A stretch of DNA of 64,000 nucleotides, taken from NCBI GenBank assembly GCA_964036295.1, contig OZ038462.1, forward strand, positions 28,085,759 through 28,149,758, read 5' to 3'. The notes under the pieces were generated by a model. It searched no databases and was not told the origin of the DNA. It saw only the letters and a list, made by a program, of their open reading frames with translations. Every line of letters begins with the position of its first letter. Position 1 is the first letter of the stretch. Source of the stretch: Plumapathes pennacea. Lineage: Eukaryota > Cnidaria > Anthozoa > Antipatharia > Myriopathidae. The translations under genes and the position numbers were made by a program. Below, piece after piece: positions 21,167 through 34,200 of the stretch.

Positions 21167-24100
21167 TTAACCCACTAATTGATTCAGCGCATCAGTGAAT
21201 AGCAGAACGTCAAAAACGTCGGCCAGGTTGAAATCACGTTGAAGTGACGCGTAGTAGAAATCCGGACTCTGTTTGAAGTCAAAATATATAAATAGGCCAA
21301 TAAGGTATGGGCAGCTTCAATATGACGTAAACATATACACTTAGTTTACATACGTAACTACCTACAATCCCAGTAAGACGCACTCCAAATCAATTTCTCT
21401 GCGGAAATTGAAAAATCAAGAAATCTCCGCTTGAATGGGCTTTGAATGCTAGATCTCCACAGCAATCAACGTGCCTGAACTACTACGTTGCTTTCCATGA
21501 CGTTTTATAGCTACTGATACAGCAAATTACACACAATACAAATGTATAATTAAACTATATACTAAGCAAAAAAAAAAAAAAAAAAAAAAAAGAGAATGGT
21601 TAACCACTCGTATTTCACGAAACATACCTCTTGCCTCAGATTATTTAGGAGAATTAACAACTTTCCATTCAGCCGTTTCTTTGCTTTGTTACTGATCCTG
21701 CGAATAAAAGTATAAGCTCGGTATCAACAGATTTAGGGCGCGTAGGGCATCGTTCAAGTAAAAGCGACAATACAACAATACTTTGTTGTCCAGCGTGGTT
21801 GGCTAGGTTTGAGGTTTTTCGAGCGTTACGCTGAACTACAAAACCCACAGTTTTGTGCAGTGACTGCGAACTCAAAAATACGGTGACTGCACGGGCTTGG
21901 CCAGGGGTAAAAGGTTGTTCATAAAGTCGCAAGCAGAAAAACGTTCTTCTTTGACACCTGTTTTCTGCCTTCAATATTTCTGTACAAAACCTACAACTGC
22001 AGCAGCAAAAAAGAATTTTTGTCAACAGTCAACTTACTTCTTCAACCCCAGCTCTGCAAGCCACTTAGTAACGTCTTCCTGAGTCCAATTTATAATGTCT
22101 GGCCGATTCGAGCTGCCGTCAACAACCGCTGACGTCACTGTGGAAGAGAATTCGCCTCTTATTGGTTATCTATTTCTCTCCCCTTAACTTCCTATTGGTT
22201 GATCTTTCTACCTTGTTTTATTTCCACCCAGTCTCTTTCCTTTATGCGTAGTTTTCTATGTGCTGTATTGTAGTATCCTAGCGACCCGTTCCACGTGATA
22301 AAAGATGATTGGCACCCCGGCTTCATAAAAATATGGCACCGGTCGTTTTACTTTGAGAACAATACAGGTACATGGACTGGTTCGTCTAATTTGTTTTGCA
22401 CAGTCTTGGAATTAATTTCTGGAAATATCTATCTCTGTTTTGCAACACGAACATAGTCTCTACTGAATTGTATGGAAATGATCCCTTTTTCAGAGTTGTT
22501 ACAATTCTTACCCTAACGTATACTTAATTATAGTCATTATAGAGCCTCGCTGGGTTAAGTCTTGAGGCTTTAAGCGTTGCGCGAACTATGAAAACTGCAC
22601 TTGATATTTGCTGCAGAAGTTCTTCGTTTTGTGTGATACTTTGACCTCTAATTTAAAAACGATCGATACCACCACTTTTATGTTGTGTTTACCTTGTTTA
22701 GGTTGTTCTTGCAGGTCTTTTTTCCCTCTGTCCTTCAGCTCCTTCACCAGTTTTTCCAAGCCGCTGCTCGTTTTAAATTTTTCGCGGAAGTCCATCCATA
22801 GCTTTGCGCCCACAATCATACCAAGCCAGCCATCAGGTTTGAAGTTGCTCTCCATCATCAAAGGAATAACGTCTCTACGCAGCTGAAATGTGTACTCAGC
22901 CTCTGGTAGAAGTAGAGCAATGAGAGCGTGACTAAAATTGAAGCATGACCACAATGAAAGCGTGACCACAATAAGAGCGTGACCTCTGATTTTACAGAGC
23001 AGTTTTCAAATGAAGTGAAACCAAATATGAACTAAAATCGATCCAGTGTTTCTGTTTTTACAAGCATGACGATTTGTATCAAAAGTCGTACACACACCAA
23101 TCACTGATTCAATACAGGTACGAGTGTGCGCACAATGAATCATGGGAATTTCTTTTCTTTGTTACCGACACGTCAACCGTATCCGATTTCGTGATCACGT
23201 GGTTATAACGGACAGACACTTGGGCTAAGTGAAACAAGGTGGAACTCACCTGAGCGACAGTTGGGACTGTCTTTATATTTCTGGGATAGACACATCAGCA
23301 CCACAGCAGCGTTCTCCACTGCCTTGGCCATGCTTTCAAGCGTGGAGCCGGCCATCTCATCAACATCGACCCACACTTTGAAGCCGAGGGATTTTAGTTT
23401 GTCCCTGATTTGGAGAACAACATCTTGAACATCCCACTGATAGCTGATCATGATATGCTGGCTGGAAACTGATCAAATCAGAACAGTGTTACAAAGATGG
23501 ATATGGAGAATAATGGAAACGAAAAGTAGGAAAGAAAACTGAAAAAAACACGATGGGACAGACAGCGATAGTGTATCCAGAGTGCGTCCAAAAGTAGTCC
23601 AATACACAAAAAAATGCTAAGATAGAGATATAATGGCAGAAAGTAAAAAAAAAAGGAAAAAGGAAAAGAAAAAAGAATGAAAGGAAGGAAGGATTTAAGG
23701 TTTGAAGAAAGAAGAAAGTAAAAAGTACCAGGACAAACCATGAGAAAGAACCACAAAAATATACTAGAGACTGAACGAGAAAGGTGAAGACAAAAATAAA
23801 TAGGGAAAAAGGGAAGACAACAATAGAATATACCAGTTATACTGCAGGATTTAGTCAACGATCGAAAGTTGGCGTAATCAACAGATTTTAACCATAGAAG
23901 GTTCTTCCATGCAACCTTCCTGCAGTTTTATATTACCTGTCTCGGGCTTTCCTTCAGAATGTAATTCCTTCCCTTGTAGCTCCCACAGCACCCCTGCTGC
24001 GGCCTTGCGTGTTCTACTGTCATGACTTTGCTGCAGCTCTTTTAACACGCTCATCACTTCCTCGTTCTCTCTGATGGTTTTCTTGTTTTCTTCATCAAAC

Positions 24101-27100
24101 GCCAAAGTCCAGAGAGTCTCCGCAGCGACAGATTTCTCTTCTTCGATGTTTGTCCTCTGGATTAAACTCACGAGAAGGGGAATAGCATCGGTCTCACCAA
24201 TCTAAGAAACCCACATACAGCGCATTTTTACTAATTAAAGGATGCGTACACACAACAAGCTTGTAATTCTACTTTTATTCAGAGGCCAGTTGCTCAAAGC
24301 ACGATTAAGTTACCCCAGGATTAGATCTAAACTTTGCTGTCATTTTTAAGTCTGAAAAGAAGCTTTCGGTCATAATTCGAGTATGTTTTGAGCCAGGACA
24401 AGTTTTTTAGTTGGTCTTTTATCAAAAGTTTGCAGTTTGTTGAACTATGTCTGCAAGTGGTGTTCTGACGCCAACTTCACAAACAGAAGTGAAGCTCTAA
24501 TGCTGCTGTAATGATTTTACACAAGATCAGCATAGCGAAAAACAGTGATGAAATGTCCACCATGCAAGCTAATGCAATGATGTCTTTACAAGATGCATAG
24601 TGGAATGTGTTTTATTATATACATACTGAGACATACTCACGAAAAAGCCATATCGTAAAATTTCGTACGCAAATGAGTTCTAGCCAATGAGAGGCCGCGA
24701 ACGACGCTTTTCAAAACCGTACGCGCGCACTTTCCATGAAGTAATCTCTATATACCAAACATGCGTCACTGAGGCATCTAAAGGTATAGTCTTAACATTC
24801 TCCTTACTTCCTTGAGAGCATTAAGCTAATCTAAACATGTTTAGAGTTGCTAAACGTATAGCTAACTGCTTTCCTTACCTTCCTTTTATTGCTGTCATTC
24901 GATGCAATTTTGCCCAGTCCTTCAACAAGCTCAACTATGCTGAAGTCGTTGGTGAATAAACCAAAGTCCACTCTTTTCTCAAGGATGTCAACGAGACACT
25001 CGATTGTTTCTGTTAGAAAAAACTGTAGAACATGAGCTATGCAATGGAAATACAAATATAATACGACAACAGTTGCTCTGACAAGGGCTAACGTTCAAAA
25101 CCTCAGCCCTTCGCTTGAAACGCCTGCTTTCACAGCGTTAATGAAAAGCTAGAGTACTCGGGCGAACTAGCTTTAAGATTGCGTCGGCGTGAAGAAAACG
25201 TATGCTGAATCAACTAAGGGCCAAGATGTGTGAAAACTGGACACCGCTAAGATATTTGAGTGACGTTTTGAGCGTTAGCCTTTCGTCGGAGCAAGACACA
25301 GCGTTAAGCTTGTCCATATAGCTAGACTTCAGGTTGACACATCATACGTTTTGTCTCTACGACGACGCAGTCTACCGTTCACAGTTGGGTGACTCCAAGA
25401 TCGATCCGAGAACGACTCGAGATTGACTACGAGATCGACCCGAGACCGACCCGAGATCGGTACCAAATGAATGTTGTATTGGCGCGCGCTCACACTGTTA
25501 AAAATTCAGTCGAGGGATCTTAGATTGCTCTGAAAAGCACACGACTCGCATTTAGCTGATGCTCGTGCTCTGTAATTGCTCAAAAGGAGATCACAGAGGC
25601 TTCGCCTTGCTCAGGGACCCTGACTATGATAACCTAACCTCCCTATGCAAGACAAAACTTTAGTGATCTCCCTTTGATAGATTGCATAGCACGCTCACCC
25701 ATTTAGCCTGCACCGCTGAAATACGTTCTTGAAATCATTTCCGATGGTCAACGTTTGTCACCATTACTCTGTAACTTGGTGCTTGACTCGAGGTAAACTT
25801 TACCTTGTGCTCAAGCACAGTTTTTCTTGTGCAAAACGGAAGTTTTAGCAAATGCATTGGACTAATTTATAGTTTAGTGTCGAGTACCAGTATTGGCTAA
25901 ATCCTGAGGTTTTAAGCGCTACACTGAATTACAAAGTATGTCGAACTTCGATCCGCTGACTAAAAATAAGCCGGTTACCGCACAACAAAGAACGTATTTC
26001 CGCGGTGGCCATGTAGATCTGAGACCACTGTAGCTGCCTAGTCTTAAACAAGTCCACTGTCAAAGATCATTGAGTCGGTTAGCCGATTGACCTAAGATCA
26101 ATCTTGTATTGTCTACACTTGGCCTGGATCAATCTACCATTCCAGTGTGAGCTGGCCTCAAAACTAGTAGGGACTAACATTCCAATAGAAATAGAAATCA
26201 TTCAACTTACCATCGTTTGACATGATCAGTTCGTTGTTTTTCTCGTCAATCAGCTGCGCTACAGTCAGCAGCCCAAGTGTGGAGTAATATGGCGCCTCGG
26301 CCTTCAGGAATGGAAGAAGCTTTTCCACTGCGTGACAGTTAGTGAAGTAAACCCTGCATGGTGAACACCTACTCAGGTTATAAACAGTCTTGAAAAAGTT
26401 GTCAAACATTCGCTCCTGTTCCTGATCGCAATCTTGATTCTGCAGAAAAATGGGTCAATCTGTTACTGAGCAAATTCACCACGGAGTACAATGAAGTGCT
26501 AGTCCCTGTACCAACTAAGAGGTGAAAACGCTGACTTTAACAAACTAGCTCATTATTTTTCAAATCTGAGTTATAAGGACTTTGTATAGGGCGGACGAAT
26601 TTTGGCTATAAATTAGCAAGTGGTTATGGCGTTTTCTCGCACTCTTAGTTTCTTCTTCAAAATAAATCAAACGCAGATTTTAATACTTTTAATTTCTGAA
26701 TGGTTAAAAGTACTTCTTACAGCCTCTGCGAGTGGCTGCTGTCAGACTGAAATAGGAAATTGCGGTTCATCCAGGAGCTGAAAATTCTTAAACTGTAAAA
26801 ATTTCTAAATATCCAGTTTTCTTTTCAAGTCTTGGGTGAAAATCACTGTGAGTCATTACTGGTGAGTCTCACCACATTTTAAGTAAATACCGAGGCCAAA
26901 AGAGGCTACTCGCTTGCTTTAACGAAAGCCTAATGTTCGACAAATCGTCAGTGTTTATACCACTTGGACGGCGTTAAGCTTGTTCATGTCAACGGTAGAT
27001 TGACTCCTTATCTCGCAGTTAATGAAACACAATAGGAAATAATCTGCGTTTAAAATGGTCGACTTTCGACCAATAGTATATCTGTGTTTGATTTTACTTT

Positions 27101-29874
27101 GAAGAAGAAACTAATCAGTAATGCGAAAAAATGCCATAACCACTTGCTTGTTTGTACAAGGAGATAAATTGAGTTTTGTATTTTTCCCTGATTGGCCAAT
27201 AATGCCGCCAAACTTATTTAGACCAATCCAAAAGCGTAGCAAACGCAAAACCAAAGGAATCTCACGATTACTTTCGAAAGTCATCCAAAAGCAGCTGGGG
27301 CTTTCATGGGTCGCTGGTTACCTTAAAATGTTTTAAAATTGTTAAATGCTTAGGTAAATAACTATGAGAAGACTCAAAAGACAGAAGACAGTTTAAGCAG
27401 CTGAAATATACAAAACACAGTTTAGTGTAATTGATGACTGGAATGGATGTCATCACCTCGCTCAGTGTGTCCGCCAAGAAAGCAACCCAACCAGCTTCCC
27501 CACAGGCAACACAGAAATCACCATGGAAACTGGTGTATTCAAGAAGAACATCACTAAGAGCAGACTGACAGCGGTCCTGCGCTTCTTTGACTTCTTTCTT
27601 GTACCCTTCAGCGCTCTCCTGTTGTGAGTAATGGTGAACATAGTTCCGCTTTTAGTTAAGGGTTGCAGTTGCAAAACATTACAAGACCATTTCAACATAA
27701 AGAAGCTTAAATTACGCATTGATAGTACAATGTTTGCTTCATGCTCGTGATATAGTATGTAAATTGTTAACAAAGACCAAACTAACAGTTGTTTTATCTC
27801 TAGTGCGGGATACAGTGATTTCGATTAAATATATTTTTCTTGTAAGCTAATTGGGCTCTCTTTCGGAAATTTTTTCTCTCTCTCTCCTCCGTAGAGGCTT
27901 CCAAGGGGAGGGTTTAGGGTGGAAAAGGAAGCGCTTGATTTTCCCCCAGGCCCCCACGAGTTTTACATTCCCTGCGCCACTCCAACCGCGAACACTGAGA
28001 AGCCTCTGCAGAGAAGAGAGAAAATTGTTATACTTGCAATAAGTGATTACGTGATTTGGTAACTAATTACGGTCCGGCTGCTGCTCGGGAATAAAAAGTT
28101 GGAAATGATCCCAAAAAGACCTAAGCCAAAGCCATATTCTAAATATCCGCTATTTCCAAATAACCAAACCGTATGAAGAATTAATTACTTGTGCTACTTT
28201 AGGGCATTGTGTAACAACATTAATTTGTCCTTGTAAGAAGGTTCTAGGTGTAAATAGTTCAGTTGCGGCGCAGACTATCAAGCTTCCCGCGGCCATCTCT
28301 TATAAAATATAACTACCTCGCATAGTTACTCTTTGGAAAAAAAAGAATTTAATTAAATATTCTGAAAGAAACATTTTTTCAAGGCTCTTGCTTCTTCTCG
28401 TTTTGCTATGTTCATGCTCATAACAAGTTCGTGCCCGTCCTCCAAACTGTCGTTAACACTGTTGCTAATGGCGTCATGACGTCAGTGAGCGTCAATCTAT
28501 TATTGTGGTTCGTTTCGGTGGTGAATAATCAAATACATTATGCTCACAAGGCTGCATGGTTTCTATTTTTAAAACGACTTCTATCAATCTTGTCACGTTT
28601 CTTAAACTGCTACTGATCGGTCACAAATCTACCCAGGCATATTACATTAGACTCACGCTGCACAGATTTCAAGCTGCCCTCTAGATAATTCAATAAGGTA
28701 GCCCTTCTGTGCTGAAGAAGATTTTAGTCAATTTTGAATAACATTAACAAAAATTTGCAGTTTCGCTATAATTTAAACAACAAGTGCTTGATAAAACCTA
28801 AATTGCTGCTTTAATCAGTAAAGGGCGAACGTTTCCAAATCATGCAATTCGTTCAATAAAGTCATTGCAGAGGTGTTAAACAGACCATGATCAAAATATG
28901 CTTGAACCATTATGTTCAGTCTTTACATAATAATCCGGCATGTATGTGCGTGTTATTGATTATGTGAGTCAATGTTTGTGTGCAAAATTATGAATTTTCA
29001 AAATTTTCAAAATTTTCAAATTATGAATTTTGAAATGAAGTATCTTACACGTTACTCATGTTCTTCTATACGCCAGTTGTCATGATTCCTGAATGAGGTC
29101 GAGGCAAAACGAGAAGCAAAGCCGGAAAAACCGACTAACCACGAGCGAACAGATATAGGTTTTCCCATTTGGCGGCTTTAGCAACCTTAGTGCGGTTATA
29201 GTGGCCGTAACTCGTAAAGCACGCAAAACGCGGTCTGCGAAGGGCGCAGAAATTTGTATTGTGATTATAAGTAATATCTTCTCAGTGTCAGCTATGTTTG
29301 CAGTCAGAGTGTTATGAGTGATTGCAGTCCTGAATATTTTCATCACGTAAACACTTACCTTTTCTTTCTCAGGAGTTATCTCAGGAAATCGGCTTCTCCA
29401 AGATGCAAAAATATCATAGGTAAGCTTCGGAAAGCCCAGTGCGGTCAAAAAGTCACCATGCTTAGTTTTAAAAGTCTGCACGTTTAGTTCTAAATCTAAA
29501 TCAAATGCATCACCCATCGTCTCCGTAAAGATTACCCCGTAACGAATCGCCCCTTCGCTGGAGTCTGTCTTTAACAGAGTGTCTGACAATAAACATTTTT
29601 TTAAACCTTGAAAAGCTTCCAAACTTTTCTTCAAAATCCTCTCCAATTTAGGATTATTCAACGAATGTTTAGCCAAGATCTTGTCCGGCTGTTCGGTTTT
29701 TTTCTCTTCCATTGGCTTCTGTGTAGCTGTTGATTCACGTCCTGCTCGTTGGCCGATTATATTTGTAGCTGTCGCTTCGACGACGTCCGTGGAGGTAAAC
29801 TTACTACCTTTGTGTATCCGTAAATCTACTTCGGTTTCGTGCTGTACTCCAATTTTCGTGTTCCCTGATCCCAT
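21167..29874 (-). CDS. ARM-TIR-SAM protein, paralogue A (10 exons, 667 aa)
   Basis: Exons (minus): 29874-29359, 27618-27457, 26439-26211, 25009-24879, 24201-23937, 23468-23250, 22902-22693, 22137-22038, 21697-21628, 21268-21167; all join in frame. The start is MGSGNTK, whose Gly2 and Thr6 fit the N-myristoylation rule. Residues about 80-434 are helical ARM-like repeats (LIDEKNNELIMS, AAETLWTLAFDEENKK). The TIR domain covers about 438-577, with ISYQWD, the loop DVDEMAGST, and CRSE, whose Glu sits where TIR NADases have their catalytic Glu. A SAM-like domain (WTQEDVTKWL to FTDALNQL) ends the protein. SARM1 has ARM-SAM-SAM-TIR; here TIR precedes SAM. NAD cleavage or adaptor signalling at membranes is inferred. 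Most donors are GTAAG-like; exon 2 has a weak GTGATG. A Penelope tail lies in intron 4. Boundaries agree with paralogue B. Confidence 0.85.
25180..25315 (-). mobile_element. Penelope-like 3-prime tail fragment, intronic
   Basis: Short fossil of the tail also seen near 2600 and 13720 (ACGAAAGGCTAACGCTC in this copy). It lies between exons 4 and 3 of paralogue A. Confidence 0.5.
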
Positions 29875-30599
29875 TCGACGCCTTCAAAATACTAAAATCG
29901 TGCAAGGACAAAACGGACCAGAACGGCGGGGAAACAAGGAATAAATGCAAATCTCAGATTGACAACTCCGGATACAATTGCATTGAAACTGGTGACTAGT
30001 TTATGTTCTTTGCTATGGTAACACCTGTTCATAGCCACGTGGACCGAGTCGGGGACACCCGCTGCGCTTGCGGCTTGTACACTGGCAAAGAACAATTAGG
30101 ACTCACCAATGATCGAAGCTTGGTTAGTAAATTATTGCTACTATCGCGACAACACTGATTTCGTCGTATTGGAATATATCTTGTTACGTGACAGTTAAAA
30201 TATTATGGTACATATTATGGAACGTGACGTAAACGAGACCCTTTCCCCCTCCACGCACAAACACACAAAAAAATTCTTTCAGCGAGCGAGCGAGAACACT
30301 TGCAACAAACGTAAGGTCTTAGTCAAACTTCAAACTTCTCTCAATCGGGCGCGCAAACAAATTCATGAAACCGCGGACATCATATGCTCGTCCTTGAAGC
30401 CGGCCGTGCTTTCTCAATAGTAGGAGACTTGCCTTGGTAGTCTGTCTATTCTGGGCAGAGACTTTTCCCAGAAACGAAGAGTTGTTGTTCTCGAAAGCCA
30501 TTTCTTGCGGCGAATCTTCGTTCTCTGAGTCCCGGGCTCTGAGTAAAGTGTCTGAGCCGAGTGGCTCGGACATTTGCTGGATGTTTGCATCGTACCATC

Positions 30600-31135
30600 C
30601 ATATAAGTATCCCACACCCCTGACATACTGGTGGCTCTCTCCTCCGCAGAGACTTTCCAGACCTTGCCGAAGCGGCTCGGTAAATAGCCACAGCTATTCA
30701 CCTCCACTTCGACAAATAATTGTTTTAGTACATACAACACAAGTTTAATAGCCAGCCTCCCATTTACTTTTTTTTCCAACAAACTATGGGCAAAAAATCG
30801 AAGCGATTTAACTGATTCCGCACGCGAGACCGATTTGCAACCAAAAATAACGCGAGAGTTTTGAAGGAATTTGTGTATTTGTGCTTGAGACATTTCTCCC
30901 AGCAGAGTTTTAAGTTCTTCTTGCTGTTGAAACCAGTCTGAAATTAAATGTTTCACCTTAGAGTTTCATGCCACTTGCCTAAATGGACACTCGTATAAAA
31001 CAAAACACTTCGTACCAGCGGCTTAGTACCAAAATGAAGCACAAAAGCTCACCAGTGAACACTGCTAAAACGAACTTTGCAGCTTTCTTTGTGTTGTCCG
31101 GTACAGCTGCCTCTTTTACCGAAACAATTCTGCTT
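30600..31135 (-). mobile_element. Possible Crypton/KIAA1958-like two-exon fragment
   Basis: Between the two TIR genes, on the minus strand, an open stretch ending at a GTGAGC donor (exon end 31053) reads VPDNTKKAAKFVLAVFT. It joins in frame to an exon from about 30940 reading DWFQQQEELKTLLGEMSQAQ and onward to about 30600. The NTKKA...VF.DW pattern resembles the N-terminal part of KIAA1958-like proteins, which are Crypton-derived. No clear start or end was found and the downstream frame loses character, so it may be a relic or part of an unrecognised gene. It is not part of paralogue A, whose own start is conserved. Confidence 0.25.
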
Positions 31136-31240
31136 CGGTGACAGAAGCAAAACAGGCGCCATTTTGTTTCAAACCGGAGGTCGCCGGGAGGTGAATAGTA
31201 CTTACTATGTTCTTATGAACAAAACAATGCGTGCCAACTG

Positions 31241-34200
31241 TTAGCCTTCCAATAATTGATCCAGCGCATCTGTAAAACTGAGCACGTCAAACACATCGGA
31301 CAGGTGGAAATCGCCTTTGAGTGACGCGTAAAAGAAGTCCGGACTCTGTAGATAAAGTGATAAAAATGAATACGCAGATAGAACTGCAGCATCAGAACGG
31401 TGCGTTTGTAGTTTAGGCACCATATCATTCTACCTTAGGACCAGGCAAAGAATAGGACATAGAATTTTACATGCAAGAAGGACTAGCAACTAACAGGAGG
31501 AAAAGAACCTATTTCATTGCTGTTATACAATATGGCGACGATGGCTAGAACACCCAATACGGCTTCTTACCTCACTCGTAAAAGCAAGCAAGGTTTAAGG
31601 CCCTGTTGCGTTGTGCAACTTTTTCGGCAACTCTTCTCTCATTACCGTTACAAGACATTGCTGAAGAATTTCACAGTGTAACAGGATACTTCAACAACTT
31701 GTCTCGCATTGTCTTTTTTTTTTTTTTTTTTTTTTTTTTGATTCGCGCAACGTTGCACGAAGGAGAACTTGGCAGCTGCAACGATACATTAGTTTTAAAC
31801 CATTGCGAGATTTGAGTTGCCAAGAAAATTGCACAGTGTAACAGCGCCTTTTAGACTTACGTGTCGCTGATTTTACTGGCCGAGACCGACATGGGTACTA
31901 GTCGCGTACAAGAAGTTGTTCAGTCAGTCAACTTATCATACTTAAACGAATACCGACATCTGGGGATCAGTTTTGTGCAAATGAGTTATGTATTTAAATG
32001 CAAAAGAGCAACAAACGAATAAACGGTGGAGCTTGTCTGAGAAATGACAATATGGTTGCGGATAACGTTAAACCACTTTTGGTTCACAATATTGAATCGT
32101 TTTACCTCCTTCCTTAATCTGTGAAGGCGAATTAACATCGCTCCGTCCAGCCTGTTTTTTGCTTTGATGTCGATCCTTAAAATTAGAAGTAAAATCCTCA
32201 TCACGACACATGTTCAGGTCATAAACCCTTCAGCCCTTGTCAAGTGTTTGTTGTTGTTGAACTGATAGTCTGGTTAAAAGAGAAGCAACGAGAGATGTGC
32301 GGATTATGCACTGGGTATTTGACATACACCTGTAATTATGGTCACCTAAACGAGCAGTCTCGGCTTGTGAGCGGGAAGCACAAGTCCACTTGTAAAACAT
32401 AATCAGAATACTGCACAATGTGCTGGTAAGATGAAGCCACAGATTAGGGCACAAAGGCCACAGTGGTAGCGGGCATTACCCCTCGATCTACCAAAAAAAA
32501 AAAAAAAAAAAAAAAAAACATAAAAAATTGTGAGCCCAAGTAATAGCAGCCATGGACAGCTGTTTCGGCCTTTTTGGGCCTCGTCAGCATGGCATAGCTA
32601 TACTTGGGCTCGGGTTCCCACCCCGGGGGGGTACTCCCTATGATCGGCTATACGGGGAGGCTCCGCCCGAAAGGGGTGTATTTTTACAATCGAGGTATAA
32701 AAAAAAGGTATAGGAAAATGACGTTTTTTAAGTATTTTAAAGGGTCAATAAAAAGGGTGGAGTGAGGAAATAATTTTGGTATTTTAAAGGGGTACGAAAA
32801 ACGCCAGGAAAAACCGGGGAAAAAAACGGCGGAAGACCGGAAACTCCGCCTTGTTAAAAGAGGGAAGCACCCGCCGTAGAATCGTCTGCCGGACGCATCA
32901 AAGGTATAGAAAAGGGGTGCATTTGTACTGGAGGTATATAAAAGGGTCCCGATTTTGCCCCCAGGATGGTATTTTAAAGGGTAAGGGGTTGACAGTCCGG
33001 GCGGAGCCTCCCCGTACAAAAGTCCTTTGAGTACCCCCCCCCCCCCCCCCCCCCCCCCCCAGACAGAAGCTTGTTTACTGTGCAGCTCATTAGAATAATA
33101 TTTCCCGGGGTTATGCTAAGATTGACGGCCTTTTATGACTAAACAGTTGGTTCTTATTACAGATAGCTTAACACTTTCCAGAGTGCGGCTGTTGTAAGCC
33201 CGCTGACTTACGTTTCGAGTGCCAACTTTTTGAGCCACTTGGCTACGTCTGTCTGAGTCCAGCTACGAATGTCTGGCCGACCCGGTGCAGAGTCCACCAC
33301 ATCAACTGATAGCGCTGGGAGAAACGTGGGCGAATGTCTCAGTCAAACAAACTAACTCAAACGAGTTCTGACTGTCTCTCCGCATAACCATGTAAATTGC
33401 TTATTGATCGGTTAACTCCTAACACTTTCGCACTTTTCCAAACACTATCTACAATTAATAAATAATGTACTGTGTCAGTCATATCTTATCACCTTATCTA
33501 TCTGTCACTCGTACCTGGAATTTATTTGAAACATTTAGCATTTTCTCATACTGTATTCTCTCTGTTTACCTTTAATAGGCGCTTCTTGCGGTTTTCCTTT
33601 CTTTCTTAGTTCTTTCACAAGTTTTTCCAAGCTGCTGTCGGTCACTGTGCGTTTGTTATAAAATTCAATATAAAATCTTCCGGCCAAAAGAAGACCCAGC
33701 CAGCCGTCTGGTTTGTAGTTGATGTCCATCATCAAAGGAATTATGTCTTTGTGTAAGTCACGAGAGTAGCAAGCCTCTAAATATCAATAAGGAAAAAACA
33801 AATACACTAAAATGAAAAAATATCGTTTCCGTATATGAAGTACAATCATGGAAGTTTGTTTTCCGTGTTTTTCAATAGACATAATAATGATAGTGCTAAA
33901 TTTAGAGCCTGCCCCAAGCAAACACTTTAGGCTAGAAGGGTGCGGATTTTCGTAAAACCTAGGCCCGTTTCAAACGTCGCTCTACTGCCGTACCAAACTC
34001 ATTTGCATTGAGTTCGGCACGGCAGTGGCGCGACTTTTAAAACGGACCTGGGGTTCTCTACTTGTTCCCGGTCGGAGGGTCAAATGCGAACAATTTATTC
34101 AAAAAGAACCTAGAAAGGGCCACAGTGCTCGTTAGACTGTATCTTTACTACGTCATTGAACTCTAGATTGACACGTTATATGTTTTATCTCCACGCTGAC

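Noticed and set aside
23478-23858. 126-aa hydrophobic minus-strand ORF
   Set aside because: It is purine-rich intron 5 of paralogue A; the Phe/Leu/Ser content comes from GA-rich sequence.
31053-31135. Small Cys-containing ORF starting MAPVLLL
   Set aside because: The other frame joins across a donor/acceptor pair to a longer coherent reading, and this frame meets a stop at the join.
33740-33776. Loss of the TIR catalytic Glu in paralogue B (AEY to ACY)
   Set aside because: The Glu matching the C-x-x-E position is the earlier one (CRSE), which B keeps; the changed residue is two further on.
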